Origin: Salarias fasciatus
Taxonomy: Eukaryota; Chordata; Actinopteri; Blenniiformes; Blenniidae
Direction of reading: 5' to 3'
NCBI RefSeq assembly: GCF_902148845.1
Contig: NC_043763.1
Coordinates: forward strand, 16,780,894-16,844,893
Length of the DNA stretch: 64,000 bases
Shown: in pieces, positions 1 to 12,559 of the stretch
Position numbering within the stretch: position 1 is the stretch's first letter
How the letters are laid out: each line of letters opens with the position of its first letter
The notes under the pieces: model-generated
The model's input: the letters and a program-made list of their open reading frames with translations, nothing else
Told to the model about the DNA's origin: nothing
The model's database searches: none
Position numbers and translations under genes: made by a program

Positions 1-271
1 AAAGCTCAGAAGCTTCTACAACAGAAGTTCTTCAAAACCCATTCACCACCTGTTATATTACTTTAAGAGTCTGTAATTTGACACCAGCTTCAGTGTTTTC
101 TGACCACTGCCGTGTCTGAAGTGGGTGATTATTAAAAAGAAATGGTTTTAATGTGACACAAAGGTGAGTCTTTAAGATGAACCACCTGCTAAACTCTCTC
201 TACATTTACTATTTATGTCTCAAAAGTTGGTATTAGTACTGATATGTTTGTGCTCGAATGTACTTTCTCAC

Positions 272-302
<31 letters not shown>

Positions 303-323
303 GTTACATATACATTTATAAAG

Positions 324-3300
324 ACCATCGCTCGACAGCTTGCTGAGATCCTGCTCAGAGGGATGTGTGAACAGAGTTACTGGTCCCCTCTGGAGGACCC
401 GCCCACAGTGTCGCCGCTGGACGATCCCACGCGCCAAGGACACACGCACAGCAAGAATTATAACTTGAGCCGACGCCCACGGGTGTACTCGGGAGAAAAG
501 TAAGTCGCGCCGTGCGTCCATTTGACGCCAAACTTGGAATATAGCGGAGCGTAAACAGCAGGGCTCTCAGACCAAATGTGTTACCCGTGTACTTTTCCAC
601 CTCCGTGGAGTCCCTAACACTCCCCCCTGCTCTCAGTCTGTTTTGCCCTCAGGAGAACACAGAGGAGGCTCTGCTGCTGCTGCTCATCAGCGAGTCCATG
701 GTGAGACACACACACACACACACACACACACACCTCAGAGTGATACACACTCTGCACTGTCGACCTCAACATGGTGTCATCGTTTATATTTTTTGTTTTT
801 CAGGCAAATCGTGACGCCGTCCTGAGCAGAATCCCTGAACACAACAACGATCGGATCATCAGCCTCCAGTCCGCCTCTGTGGTGTACGACCTGCTGACTA
901 TAGCTCTGGGCAGGAGGGGGCAGTATGAGATGCTGTCAGAGGTGAAGAATCCCTCTGTTGGCTTCATACTCACAGTCACACATACAATTTGACATTCCAG
1001 TTTTGATCATACAACATTTACTAAACAGACATCATTGTCTTGCAGTAAAGCGTCAGGAAGCCTTGCTGAATGTTTCTTCTCTCTGATGCCTTCAGTGTTT
1101 GGAGAGAGCCATGAAGTTTGCCTTTGAGGAGTTCCACTTGTGGTACCAGCTCGCCTTGTCTCTCATGGCCGCTGGAAAATCAGCTCGAGCCGTGAAGGTC
1201 CTGAAGGAGTGCATTCGCCTGAAGCCCGACGACCCCACCATCCCGCTGCTGGCCGTCAAGCTGTGCATTGGACCTCTGCACTGGGTGAGCAGCGCACGGC
1301 GGGCGGGAAATCAAAACAGGCCGAAAGGCCGAACGTCACCAGGATCTAACCTCACTTTCTGCTATTCTGCTGGTCACCGCACCCCCCCGTGTCTGTCACT
1401 CTGCAGCTGGATGAAGGCGAGTGTTTTGGTAAGATGGTCATCGAGATGGGAGAGAAAGCAGCTGAATTCAGAGCCAAAGGCTACTTGGCCATTGGTTTGG
1501 TTTACAGCCTCAAAGCTACCGATGGTAAGTACAGTACTGGTACAAGTTCGTCGATAATGTTTTTTTCAGTAGTTGGAGTTTGCAAATATGTCATGCATGC
1601 ATTCTTAAGAAAACCCCCATTACCCCATGCCTCTGAAATGTTAATCAAATGTTTTGGGTTTTTTTTGTCTTTGAACTTCTTAGCATCGTTACGAAGCATG
1701 CAGGAGGAGTACCAGAGGAAAGCTCTGGGAGCGTTCCAGAGGTTTGTTGTGCTGCTTTCTCTTTGCATCCACGCTTCACTCTGAAACAGTACAAACTGGG
1801 TTTTGTTTCCAGTGTCCGAGTCGAGGAGTGGTTTTCAGTTACTGCCCTGCCCAGCACTTTGTATTGACTTTCTGAATGCTGTGGAGAAAATGATCCCCTG
1901 CATTTGAGTCATTCTGTAAACAAACAAGCTCGTGCCTTATTCAGAACTGTCAACCTCAACAGGCATGAGTGTGATATCGTGATATCGGGACAACTGTGGA
2001 GTTCCAGCAAGTCTCTGCATTTTGACCATTTGCTTATGTGTGTTCTGAGAGCAGTGATTATCAGTGTTAAGCACATATATGATGCTTCACTAGGCTCGCT
2101 TTTACCCTTTATGAATCTTTTATCTCTTTAAAGTGATGCTTTGTTGACACATGTCAGAAAGATTTAGCATCTTGTGGTGTGAACCCTGTGTGTTTTCTAC
2201 CACTTCCTCCATTTTGCTGCTGCGTCGACTATAATTTGCCCACGGGGATCTTTTAAAGTTTCATGTAATCTTATTTAAGCTTTTATTCTGCATGTTGTGG
2301 GTTTTTTTTTTTTACTTTCCCGTAGAGCTCAGAGTCTGTCTCCTACGGACCATCTAGCAGCCTTCTACCTGGCTCTGCAGCTTGCCGTGTCCAGACAGGT
2401 AACGAACACACTTCATTATAGAGTTTACTATCCACAGAGGTTTAGGACATAAAGAGATTTCTTCTTCTGTTTCGTGTAGTGGTCTTCATCCCAGCTATTG
2501 TTACAAACCTGTAGTTTCTGTGTTTGTGCGTAGATTCCCGAGGCACTAGGTTATGTTCGGCAGGCGCTGCAGCTTCAAGGAGACGACGTCCACTCCCTTC
2601 ATCTGCTGGCCCTGCTCCTCTCTGCACAGAAGCACTACCACGACGCCCTCAATATCATAGAGATGGCCCTGTCCGAGTACCCCGAGAACTTCAAGTAAGC
2701 TTCTCATCCCACTAATTACGATTAGTTGTTGCTTTGTGGATCAGTTTAATGACAGGTTCGCTCATCAGCTTCAGCGACACATTACTGGAACTTGCAGCGC
2801 TGCAAAGGAGGCAAACAGCTCGTCTTTATTTGTAACCAGACTGGCCGATCATTTTGTTTTCTGTGTGCTGTAGTCTGCTGTACACAAAAGTAAAGCTTGA
2901 GGCGATGTGCAGAGGACCAGAGGAGGCTTTGCTCACCTGTAAACACATGCTGCAGATCTGGAAGAGCTTCTATAACCTCACCAACCCCAGGTACACACAC
3001 ACACATACACACACGTCCCATACACACAAGTGAAAGCCTAAACAAATTCCACTTATGTCCACACACCTATTCTACTCCTGAAAAAGGTGTAAGGATTGTT
3101 ATTGAATATGTAAAACAACCTGACAGTGTTTCTTTTTTTTTTTTTTTTCTGATTCTGCCTCTGTGTGTGTTTGTGCCAGTGACTCGGGGCGTGGCAGCAG
3201 CCTGTTGGATCGAGCCATCGCGGATCGACGACAACTCAACGCCATGACTTTGCCTGACTTCAGTGACCCTGAGACTGGTAGGCACGCACACTCACAGTGC

Positions 3301-4733
3301 GCTCCCGGTTGCCTTTGACGCTCGTGGGAAATCAGCTTTCGGCATAAAGCGTTTAATGACGAGGAGGTCATGAACAGAGAAACGCGGCTTCTTCTTCCCT
3401 TCCGATTGTATCGATCTGTCCTCCTCCTACACTGTGAATACAGAACAAACTGCGTATAATTCATTCTCCCTCTCTTATTTGGAGCCACCCTTTACTGTGA
3501 TGTGTGCAGATTTTGGACCAGTGACCTGTAGTCATTTCCTTTCTTTTCCCTTGATTTGATTTCACTCATTTCTCTTCTATTTCCTCTGTTGTAGTCTCAG
3601 GTTCTTCCTCCTCCCACTCCGGTTCCGAGCCAGTCTCCCCCATCTCCCCATCCACCCTCTCCACTCTCTCCACCCTCTCCTCCCTCTCCTCCCCTCTGTC
3701 GTCTCCTTCCTCCCCCGTCTTCGTCCTCCAGCCTCCCCCTCCCCCGAAAAACCCACCCTCACTATCTACTTCTCCTCCTTTTCCTTCCTCTCCTCCCCCT
3801 CTTCCTCCTCCTCCTCCTCCTCCTCCTCCTCCACCCATCAAGACCAGGACTCAGTCCTTTTGCAGCCACGCGGCTCTCCGCCAGCTCTCCTCCAACTGTA
3901 ATCTGCCTCCACGTCCGCTCAGCCCCGTAGCATGGTGTGGAGCGTTTGGCCTAAAAGAGTGCTGCGGCGGGTTCCTGTCAGATGTGCTCAGCGGTTAATA
4001 ATTTGCATGATTAGTGCTGCTCTGGTGATTTGCGCCAAACTGAGCTCAGAGAAATTGATTGTAACCTCGTAGCGGTAATAACTTATGGCTGCTTCCTAAT
4101 CGTAGGCTCTAAAGTTGGACCACTTTACCTGGTGTGGCCCGGTTTGCTGCTACTCCACTGAGTCAGACACACACACACGCATACACACACACACATCAAC
4201 TGTGAAGTCTTTTCTCACAGTGAACGCCGCAGCAGTCAGTTTCCTTTTTAAAAATTGAGAAACAAGTACCGGTCTTGCATCATTCATGTTCACTGAATTT
4301 TATGGTGCATTTCTATGAAAGTTGCAAAGAACCAATTTCAAATACTAAAGAGTTTAAAGAAGAAGGAAAAAAAAAACCAACTTTACTCGGTGTGTCAAAA
4401 TGTATGGAACGACATGAGATGCCAGCACGCCTTCGTCAATCAGCTGAAGAATATCACAGTCCAAGTTTAAATAAACAAACCAGTAATTTTCCAAGTTCCC
4501 GACATCTGAAATTCATCAACAGTTAGAAGTTTAGAAATCCAAGCCAAGCTGCAGCACGTTAACAACGCCTGATCATTTTAATTTATCACCATAATTTGGC
4601 AGTATGAAAGAAATCTTATGCATTTAGGTGATAAATGCTATATCAGTTATTTTACTGTTGAACTGTTTTAGATAAATTATGGGGAAAAAGTAAACATTTC
4701 CTCCGAAATATAATTAATTGATATTAACATCTG

Positions 4734-4769
<36 letters not shown>

Positions 4770-7597
4770 GTTTCTGTGTATTTCCGCAGGTCATCCCTGT
4801 TTTAAAAGCCTTTTTTTTGTTATCCTACCTAACACACTGAAATTGATTAGTTGACAGTGACACATTACTAAAAGTATGAGCAGCACATAAAGGGTCTAAA
4901 CTTCTACTTTTAACCCCTGAACTCGTACTTCATCTTGGTTTAAATGTCACCAACATGAAACTAAACCGACTAACTCTTGTGGAGTGTCGGATCAGATAAT
5001 GTCAGACTTGCTATAATTAAGAGCTTCTTTACACATAATAGGGCAGCTCGCTTCACCTGCTGCAGCTCCTTTGCATGTTTGAGACTGAAACACACCAATG
5101 GGAGGAATAGAGATCAGCCATACTCTCATAGTGATTTCACAAATTGGGATTTTTATTTTCTTTCACAGAAGAAGATTTTCACATCTTTGTCATTTCTGTG
5201 ATATTTCCTTTTTTCCCCTATTACTTCTCCTTTTTTTTTTCCTGTGAGGATTTCTCCTCTCAGTCAGCTCTTGAGCCTGAGCTCCATGTCATCGTTGTAT
5301 TAATGTCTGTAGTGGCGAAAGTGACAGCTGGTATCATTTTACCGAGCATCATGGCCGCGTGGAAACGTATTTGAACAAACTGGAGCACCGAAAGAGCCTA
5401 AAAGAAAAGCAGCTTGTGGTATAAAAAGGGACACCGTGACGACTGGAAGCCTCCTCGTCCTTTTCAGTGGAAATCATCAACTCTCTCTTTCTGTCATACA
5501 TACTTTTGGGTATTTCTTCTCTGTCTCCTCCTCTCTTTCACACAATAACAGTCGTCTTTCTGTTTTTTTCCCCCCATCCTTCCGTTTTTTCAAGGCGGCC
5601 TTCAGGACGCTAACACTCTTGGTTTTTCCTCCATGTTTTCTGTTTGTAAGTAGCCATCTAACCTCCATCCCACCTTCCTTTTTTTCCCCATCCATCCTTG
5701 AACCTGCTGAACCCCCCCCCCACCCCCTAAATGAGTTTCAGATATATGTGTACAAGGACAGTTTGTACATATATCTTGTGCTACCACGTGACGTCTGCAG
5801 CCACTTTCCACCAGAGCCGTTTCCTCATTGTGTTGCTGTTCTGTGAGTTAAAGGAATACAGTGACCAGGAGGAAGCCCCCACTGTCGTGACACATTCTTT
5901 GAAAGTTATCAGAGTGCAACAGCAGAGAAAAATGCACTCCGGAAACATTGTTTTGCCGAGAATGTAGCAAGAGAATGTAACAAGGGGGTTAGAGTTTTTC
6001 AGCCTCCTTCGTAAACCAATAAGTTAACAGAAAACAGGATAATTACCAGCTTTCCGATAGTGCAACTGTATCAGACAATATTTATTTCCATGTTATCACG
6101 AATACCAATCTTGAATGTAAACTGCACACTTCTCTCTTCTGAGCAGAGCTAAATCTGGGATGGACCACCAAAAATATACAAAAATCCCCCTTAAACTGAG
6201 GGAATAAGTAATCAAAAGTAAATATGTAACCTTCTTACAGTAAAGACACTTTATGCCACTTCGGTGTTTTGGGTAAAAGGAGAACAAGCAGTAGTGAAAG
6301 TGACAGCTGGAGCTCAGGATGGCTGCAGCAAAACAAACTGTGTGGCAACTCATCTGTCCCACACAATATCTTCTGCTGTCAGTCCCTGATCCATCTTGTC
6401 TCTTTAGGACTGAGCGCCTGCAAAATATCAAAAGATCTGGCTAAAGATCCGTTTTTAGGTGGCCAATCGCTGACGCTTTAAAAAACACTTTATTTTTCAG
6501 ACCATGGGCGCTCAGATGTGGGTGTAAACATGTTTAGGACATGACCGTATCTGGAGAAATCTTCACTCTTCTTCTGTCTCTTCCAAATGATTGTATTTTG
6601 ACATCGATGGTAAAAATACATGAAGAAGTAGTAACGCTCAGTATGGACGTCGGTACATTTGTCATGTTTCTCCCCCTGTTTTTGGTGACTTAAATTACTT
6701 AAATAAATGGCAACAGAAGTAGTGTTTTTTGCATTGTGGCGAGTTTAAGTTTGAGATAATCTGAAACCAGCATCTGTGCCGTCCTTCATGCCCAAGACAG
6801 ACTTATTCTCCTTAAAACTTTGGAGCAGAAATCCTGCAGCATTTGGTGCACGTGTTCAGTCTTAGTCAAAGACGAGCTGAAAGAGTTTTCTCACATTCAG
6901 TCTGGACGGAGAATAATGGCGAACATCTGTGACACAGTCATTCTTCTTCTGCTCCCGTGCGTCACTGTATTCCTTTTAATTCAGCGAGCAGCTTTAGTCC
7001 ACATGCCGCTGTGTGATCTCTTTATTAGGCACAAGTCACTGCAAGAGCTTTCTTAGCTGATCTGTCAGGAGTTTTAGTTGAGGCGAACTGCTTTTGTCTT
7101 CTTACAGCTGCGCCGCTGATTGAAACGCGTATCGCAGCCGCAAATGAAAGAAGCCCACACGAAAGCATACAGCAGCACTTCGGGCCCTCTTTCACCAGCT
7201 GTTCAACTAATAAGTGACTGACAGGCGGCATTTTCCGTCGCTCTCAAGGCGGTGTGACTCACACTGGGAAAAGTAGAAGGGGCGGATGTAGGAGAGCAAA
7301 ACATGGAGCTAAACGGAGAGATTAATGAGACGCTTCCAATTATCCCAGACGCTTTCATTCCTCCGAAAGGAGATTTCTGATTTCATCGATCTGAGGTCAA
7401 GTTGGGCACGTTTGCTTGTCCTCTGCTTTAATGTGACGTCTCTGAATACGCTGCTGTTGCTGCCGTCTAATAAATAACTCCTCACAGAGCGGCCCTTCAA
7501 GACAGGATCCTCCACTTCAAATGCGTTTTTGTTGTGCGAGAGAAAGAGACATCCTTTTGTCATTTCCCCTGGTCCACTTATCTGCAGAGCACGCCTC

Positions 7598-7644
<47 letters not shown>

Positions 7645-9436
7645 ACCCCCTAAGCTTTAATAGTCAAATCCTCGCCTTTTATCCCGTCCCGGTCATCTTT
7701 TACGCATGGGTGCTCTCTCTCCCCGAACACAGCTCATGTCAGGGAGGAGAGGCAGGAGCCACCAGGGGAGAACAAATAAGACTAGAGGAGAACAGAAAGT
7801 GTTTCTTTTATCTGATTCCAGCTTCCACTGCAGCCAGCTGAGACCTCCGGTCATTTTAGATTCATGCAAAACATTGTTAGTTTTGTTTTTGTTTGTTTGT
7901 TTCTTTTAAAGGGCCACTTGATTAATCCTGATTTTCAGGCAACAATAATTTGATAGATCTTTGAGAATTCTGAAAAGCAAATCTTCCCGTCAAGGCAATT
8001 CCTGAGAAACTCTCTGTCTCTTGTCTTTTCTATAAATCTCTAAACGCAAATCGGCCCAACATGGATTTTCTATTCTTGGGGATTTTCTTTTTTTTTTTTT
8101 TTCAGAAATTCTTCAAAACATCTTTTGTCTAAAAAGGTCAAACCAATTGCACTGTACAAGAACATCTGGGTAAACAAGGCCTGAAACATGCTTCACTGAT
8201 GTGTTCAGCCAGCGACTGAACTCTCTGAACTCATTACCGCTGAGGAAGGGAAGTGGCTACTGTTACCACATCCGCCCATCTAAAAAAAAAAAAAAAAAAA
8301 AAAAATCTCTTTAAACTCCAGAAGACCTCTGAGGTGGCTGTGAAAGTACTTTGATTTGCTCTGTCCGAAATCGGATGATCACGTAACGTTTTGCTTTCAT
8401 GCATCTGCACCGTCTCCACACAGAGCCGCCGTCAGAGAGAAGCTTCAGGTAGAGACTAATGAGCACGGCGACGCGGTCCATGCATGAGAGTGCAGAGATG
8501 CGTTCCTTTACGAGCGGTTAACCAGGGCCGTGACACGGTTTGCTGCCGAGTGTTGTGTGGAATGGTGTGGCCTCGTCGAGGGCTTTTGTGCTAAAAGCAG
8601 GAAACCGTGCACCGGTGTGGGCTTCGAGTCGGGAGCTTTTTACTCCAACCAAAGACCGCAGACGAGACGGAGGGGGGGGCCGGGGGTTCTCTGTCCTCTC
8701 TGAAGCTGCGGCGTCTGCCGGTGTCTTTGGTTGAGTCAAAACTCCTGCGTTGTGGCACATGGCTGACTGACTAACACTGCTGCTGAGGTGAATCTGTGAG
8801 TCCCTCAAGACGGCAGCGCAGCTGACTCTTCGACCGTCCGCCCTCAGGTTCGGTGCACGCCACTTCCATCGCAGCCAGCCGCGTAGAGCAGGCCCTGTCC
8901 GAGGTGGCCTCCTCCCTGCAGAGCAGCGCCCCCAAACATGGACCCCTGCACCCCTGGATGACCCTGGCTCAGATCTGGCTGCATGCAGGTAGGCTTCTGT
9001 GCACATTTCACAGATGAAAAGGTTAAGATCAGGATTTTAAGATCTGTTTTGACCACGTCACCATCCTGCAAGCAGACGTTTCACCAGACAGACAGACATG
9101 AGCTCATCCCGGCGCTGCGGGGATCGGCTCGCAGCACCATGTTAAAGAACGCTTTGATTAGATATGTGTTCGATATTCAATTTCCCCCCAGCAGCGCCCT
9201 GGAGCCCTGCTTCTTATTTCAGCATCAGCAGCAGACACTCAAAAGCATAAACAGATGGGAACGAACGTGTGTGCGCACGCCACACACACATAAACACACA
9301 CAGACGCTCATTGTAGCTGAACATTACAGCATGTAATAAATTTCCTGATGGAGCTCAGTTTTGTCTCAACAGTGACACGAATCCTCCTGGGCCAGTGAGC
9401 AATCAGCTGCACATCCCCACCAGTACAGACGAACAA

Positions 9437-9500
<64 letters not shown>

Positions 9501-10819
9501 AAACAGAGGTAGTTTGTGTGGATGATTCCAGCTGCTTCCTGTCAGAGGTGGTCATTTCCAGCTCAGCGACACGGCTAATAGAATCAGCCAATCAGAGGAC
9601 AGACAGATGAAGTTTTCCGCTCATTTCCTCCGTCTGCGTCGTCCTCCGCTCGCTTCGTTCCGCCTCCGTCGCAGCGGCGCGACGAGAGCATCAGACGACC
9701 TTGACGCAGAGAAGGTTTTCTCCTCGGTGCGCCTCGTCCTGCCGCAGTTTGATCTCCACTTCCGTCCCTCTTGTTTTCTCGCGCAGCCGAGGTGTACATC
9801 GGCATGTCGAAGCCGGCCGAGGCCACGGCGTGCACGCAGGAGGCCGCCAACCTCTTCCCCACCTCGCACAACGTGCTGTACATGAGGGGGCAAATCGCCG
9901 AGCTGAGGGGCAACATGGACGAGGCCAAGCGCTGGTACGAGGAGGCCCTGTCCATCAACCCCACCCACGTCAAGACCATGCAGCGACTGGTGAGCACACA
10001 CTGCGGCCCTGTTTGAGGAGACTTCTTTGTGTCTCCGTCTCTCTGGGTTCAGCTCTAAAGAAACGCCACGCATCACAGTCCAGCTGAAGTCCGAAGCCTT
10101 CAGAGCCGGGCTGCATCACGGCGCCCTGCTTTCCCGGAACTGAATGAATAAATGATTGTTTTTCCCTCATACTCGCAGCTACGACTGGTGGTGTTAGTAA
10201 GAACCTGCCGCAGCCTCATTTTCAGACCTCTGGACATTCAGAAAGAGAATATTTCCTCTACTTTCATAACTTTGTCTACAGAGGAAGACGATGCAAATGA
10301 TTTTTGGAAGGAAGATGATCTTTTTCAGCACCCCCCCTCCTAAAAAAAAAAACAAAAAATTCTGTTTTTATGGTTTCCCTGCAATTTGAGCACTGAGTCA
10401 TGAAATGAAAATGAGCTGTTTGTCTGCCGTCGGCCTCCGCAGGGCCTGATCCTGCACCAGCTGCAGCGCTACAGCCTGTCAGAGAAGGTCCTCAGAGACG
10501 CTGTGCAGGTCAACAGGTACGTGTGTCAGACGGGAGCAGTGCTACTTCTCTGTTTTTACCTCGGAGTCCTCATGTTTAATGTCAGCCTGAGAAGACTTTC
10601 CCTCTGATCTCCTCTTCCTCTCTCCATGTTGCTCACGTGTGTGTGTGTTTTCTTGTCCCTCCTCTCCTCAGTACGGCTCACGATGTGTGGAACAGTCTGG
10701 GCGAGGTGCTGCAGGCTCAAGGGAACGCCGCCGCCGCCACCGAGTGTTTCCTCACCGCGCTGGAGCTGGAGGCCAGCAGCCCCATCCTGCCCTTCACCAT
10801 CATCCCCCGAGCGCTATGA
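324..10819 (+). CDS. ttc7b: ttc7b, C-terminal part (14 exons)
   Basis: Tetratricopeptide-repeat protein 7B, a scaffold that with FAM126 and EFR3 places PI4-kinase alpha at the plasma membrane. Coding exons by GT-AG borders: 324-499, 637-700, 804-941, 1096-1284, 1407-1524, 1684-1741, 2326-2398, 2534-2694, 2874-2990, 3180-3277, 8848-8988, 9787-9989, 10443-10516, 10672-10819. They total 1758 nt, 586 codons with stop, and all phases agree. Earlier exons (about 260 residues by comparison with the 843-residue human protein) lie left of the window. Readable family landmarks are [35 protein letters not shown] and the end FTIIPRAL, with TPR-type helical pairs throughout. TTC7B rather than TTC7A is chosen from sequence memory and from the calm1/nrde2 neighbourhood. 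The acceptor of the first exon (AAAG at 320-323) is poor, so that border is less certain. No frame breaks were seen. Confidence 0.93.
3595..3897 (+). CDS. Candidate Ser/Pro-rich cassette exon of ttc7b
   Basis: This lies in the intron between the ttc7b exons ending at 3277 and starting at 8848. A pyrimidine-rich acceptor ends GTTGTAG just before 3595, and a donor (AACT/gtaatc) follows 3897. The segment is 303 nt, divisible by three, and it fits phase 1 on both sides, so it can be skipped or included without breaking the frame. It encodes about 101 residues: a Ser-rich part ([19 protein letters not shown]), a Pro-rich part with PPPPPKNPP and a run of prolines from (CCT)n, then an ordinary-looking end [17 protein letters not shown]. 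If the donor is not used, the frame stays open to a TAA at 3997-3999. I do not recall an equivalent in the human protein. Inference: an alternative, probably disordered insert with SH3-ligand-like motifs. It could also be a chance open (TCC)n tract. Confidence 0.45.
3898..8847 (+). other. Large ttc7b intron, no gene seen
   Basis: About 5 kb between the candidate cassette exon and the next constitutive ttc7b exon. It holds a T32 run (4736-4767), an A24 run (8282-8305), (CA)n tracts near 4170 and 7612-7639 and otherwise AT-rich unique-looking sequence. The open frames present are short and have no recognisable protein features. Confidence 0.6.
4736..4767. repeat. T32 homopolymer
   Basis: Thirty-two consecutive T bases in the large ttc7b intron. 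Possibly the tail of a retroposed sequence on the minus strand, though no body was recognised. Confidence 0.9.
9439..9496. repeat. (AC)n microsatellite in ttc7b intron
   Basis: About 58 bp of uninterrupted AC dinucleotides. Confidence 0.97.

Positions 10820-10820
<1 letters not shown>

Positions 10821-10892
<72 letters not shown>
10821..10892. repeat. ttc7b: (AC)n microsatellite right after the ttc7b stop
   Basis: 72 bp of AC dinucleotides starting one base after the TGA stop (10817-10819), within the ttc7b 3'UTR. Confidence 0.97.
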
Positions 10893-10897
<5 letters not shown>

Positions 10898-12531
10898 TAA
10901 TGCCTCAGTGCTGTAGCACAGTTGCACAAATGGCAGACTTGCAAACTGGACACACTCCACACACACACACACACACACACACACGTTCAACCACGCTGTA
11001 AATAAATGAAAACTGTACAAACAAACACAAAGCCTTCCTCCTGCTCACGTGTGCGTGCGTACGTGCGTGTCGAACCTGCACTTTTATTTGCGTGCCTGCG
11101 TCCATGCATGTGCTCCCACGTCCGTGTGCGTGTGCCAACATGTTTACGGCGCACACGCGCGTCGCGTTGCAGTCATTCCCGGCGTGCTGTTTCTGTGTGC
11201 ACTTGTCGTCTCGTCCCGTTCAAAAAAAAAGATGTAAATAAGATTTAGTTTGAGTCACCGACTGTGCGCTCACAAGCCGAACATTTTGTTTACATGTTAC
11301 CGAGTCCAAAAACACATACACACATATACACACAAAGTGATATTTCCTTCATGAAGCCAAATATCTCATATTTACACACACACACACACACACACAAATA
11401 CACACGTTGCTGTTCACATGCGGAGGATGAACGTTATTGTACTGCTGGTTCAGGGCAGCGATGGTCAGAAATGCTCAACAGGTCACTGAGGAAACAATCA
11501 ATTATTCACACTCTTCACTCCTGCAGTGTGAAGTCTGTCTTTAGCGTCTTTCTTTTCTCTGTTGCCTTCACTTGAAAACCCTTTTTTTTTTTTTTTTGTT
11601 TTCCTTGCCTCTACTGAGCCTGGCACTCAAGCACCTGTAATTTGACATCAGCCTCTTCACCGTGCTTGCTGTGGCTGGAGCAGATTACCATAAAGAGACA
11701 TCTGAGTTGCAGAAAACGCTCAGAAAATTTCCTCAGATATATAAATAAGCTTATTTATGAGTCAGTTTGGTCAAAATCTATTATTAAGTTACATAATAAA
11801 CTACTTTAACTACCTGTCATTCCCAATTTGAAAAGCCAGCCAGACAAAACGGCGCAGGAGCTGAAACACACTTGCACGTTTTGCTTTTAAATGTTTATTT
11901 TATATACTGTATTTTTTATTTGAATTGTAATCATTTGGCAGTAAAAGAGGTGTTTTTAACGGAAAGGCTGTTGAAAGTGGCGAATCTGCCGCGCTCAGCC
12001 TCTCTGCGCCCGTCTCTTCGGTTTGACAGATTTCTTCACACTGAGCAGCATGCTTTGATCTGAACCTGTTGTCGGCTCTTGGAGAGAAAGGAGCCGGCGT
12101 CAGAGAGGCACTTTAGAAAAGCCGATCGTGCGACATTTCACGAGCGTTCAGTAACTCCACAGGTGAATTTCTGAGGAAGCCGGAGGATCTTCTCCAAAAA
12201 AAAAAAAAAAAAAAAATCACGTTCTGTTGCGTTGAAATGCTCCCTCAGTGATTTTGTTATCTGTTTCCTGCCACATAATTCAGTTTTTTATGTTTTTTTT
12301 TTTTTTTTTTCAATTTTGATTATAAATACAAAGATTTATTGTTGTATATTTGATTGTTCCTAGTGTATTATTCTTGTTATTTTAGAGAGTAAATTATAAA
12401 TCTATTTTCTGGAGAGCAATGTTACTGAGATGCTGTCTAAAGCGTGAGAGGATGTTGGTGTGAGCGCGGTCAGTCCTTGGTGCTGTATGTAAATGAATGA
12501 CTGAAATTACAATGATAACAATGACCCAGAC

Positions 12532-12537
12532 AATAAA
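12532..12537 (+). terminator. ttc7b: Poly(A) signal of ttc7b
   Basis: AATAAA in 'gacaataaaagtg', on the ttc7b strand, about 1.7 kb after the stop codon and before a region with no further coding signal. The next gene (calm1) runs toward it from the right. Confidence 0.6.
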
Positions 12538-12559
12538 AGTGATTTAAAAAAAAAGTGAA

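Larger units (their letters stand above)
10820..12555 (+). other. ttc7b: ttc7b 3'UTR
   Basis: Non-coding stretch after the ttc7b stop. It opens directly with a 72-bp (AC)n tract, then holds further (CA)n tracts near 10960 and 11372, an early AATAAA within 'gtaaataaatg' near 11001, A- and T-runs, and a strong AATAAA at 12532-12537 followed by an A-rich stretch. The distal signal would give a 3'UTR of about 1.7 kb. The choice between proximal and distal sites cannot be made from sequence alone. Confidence 0.6.

Noticed and set aside
3898-3999. Reading the ttc7b cassette segment through to TAA as a terminal exon
   Set aside because: Possible, but the 303-nt symmetric phase with a donor at 3898 and no convincing nearby poly(A) signal favour a cassette; kept only as an alternative.
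8518-9071. Antisense open frames of 162 and 75 codons opposite ttc7b exon 8848-8988
   Set aside because: Shadows of a conserved sense exon; no independent splice or family signal.
9403-9591. Open frames made of Cys-Val or Thr-His repeats over CA/GT tracts (also near 10814, 41920, 45454)
   Set aside because: These are translations of dinucleotide repeats with no protein features.
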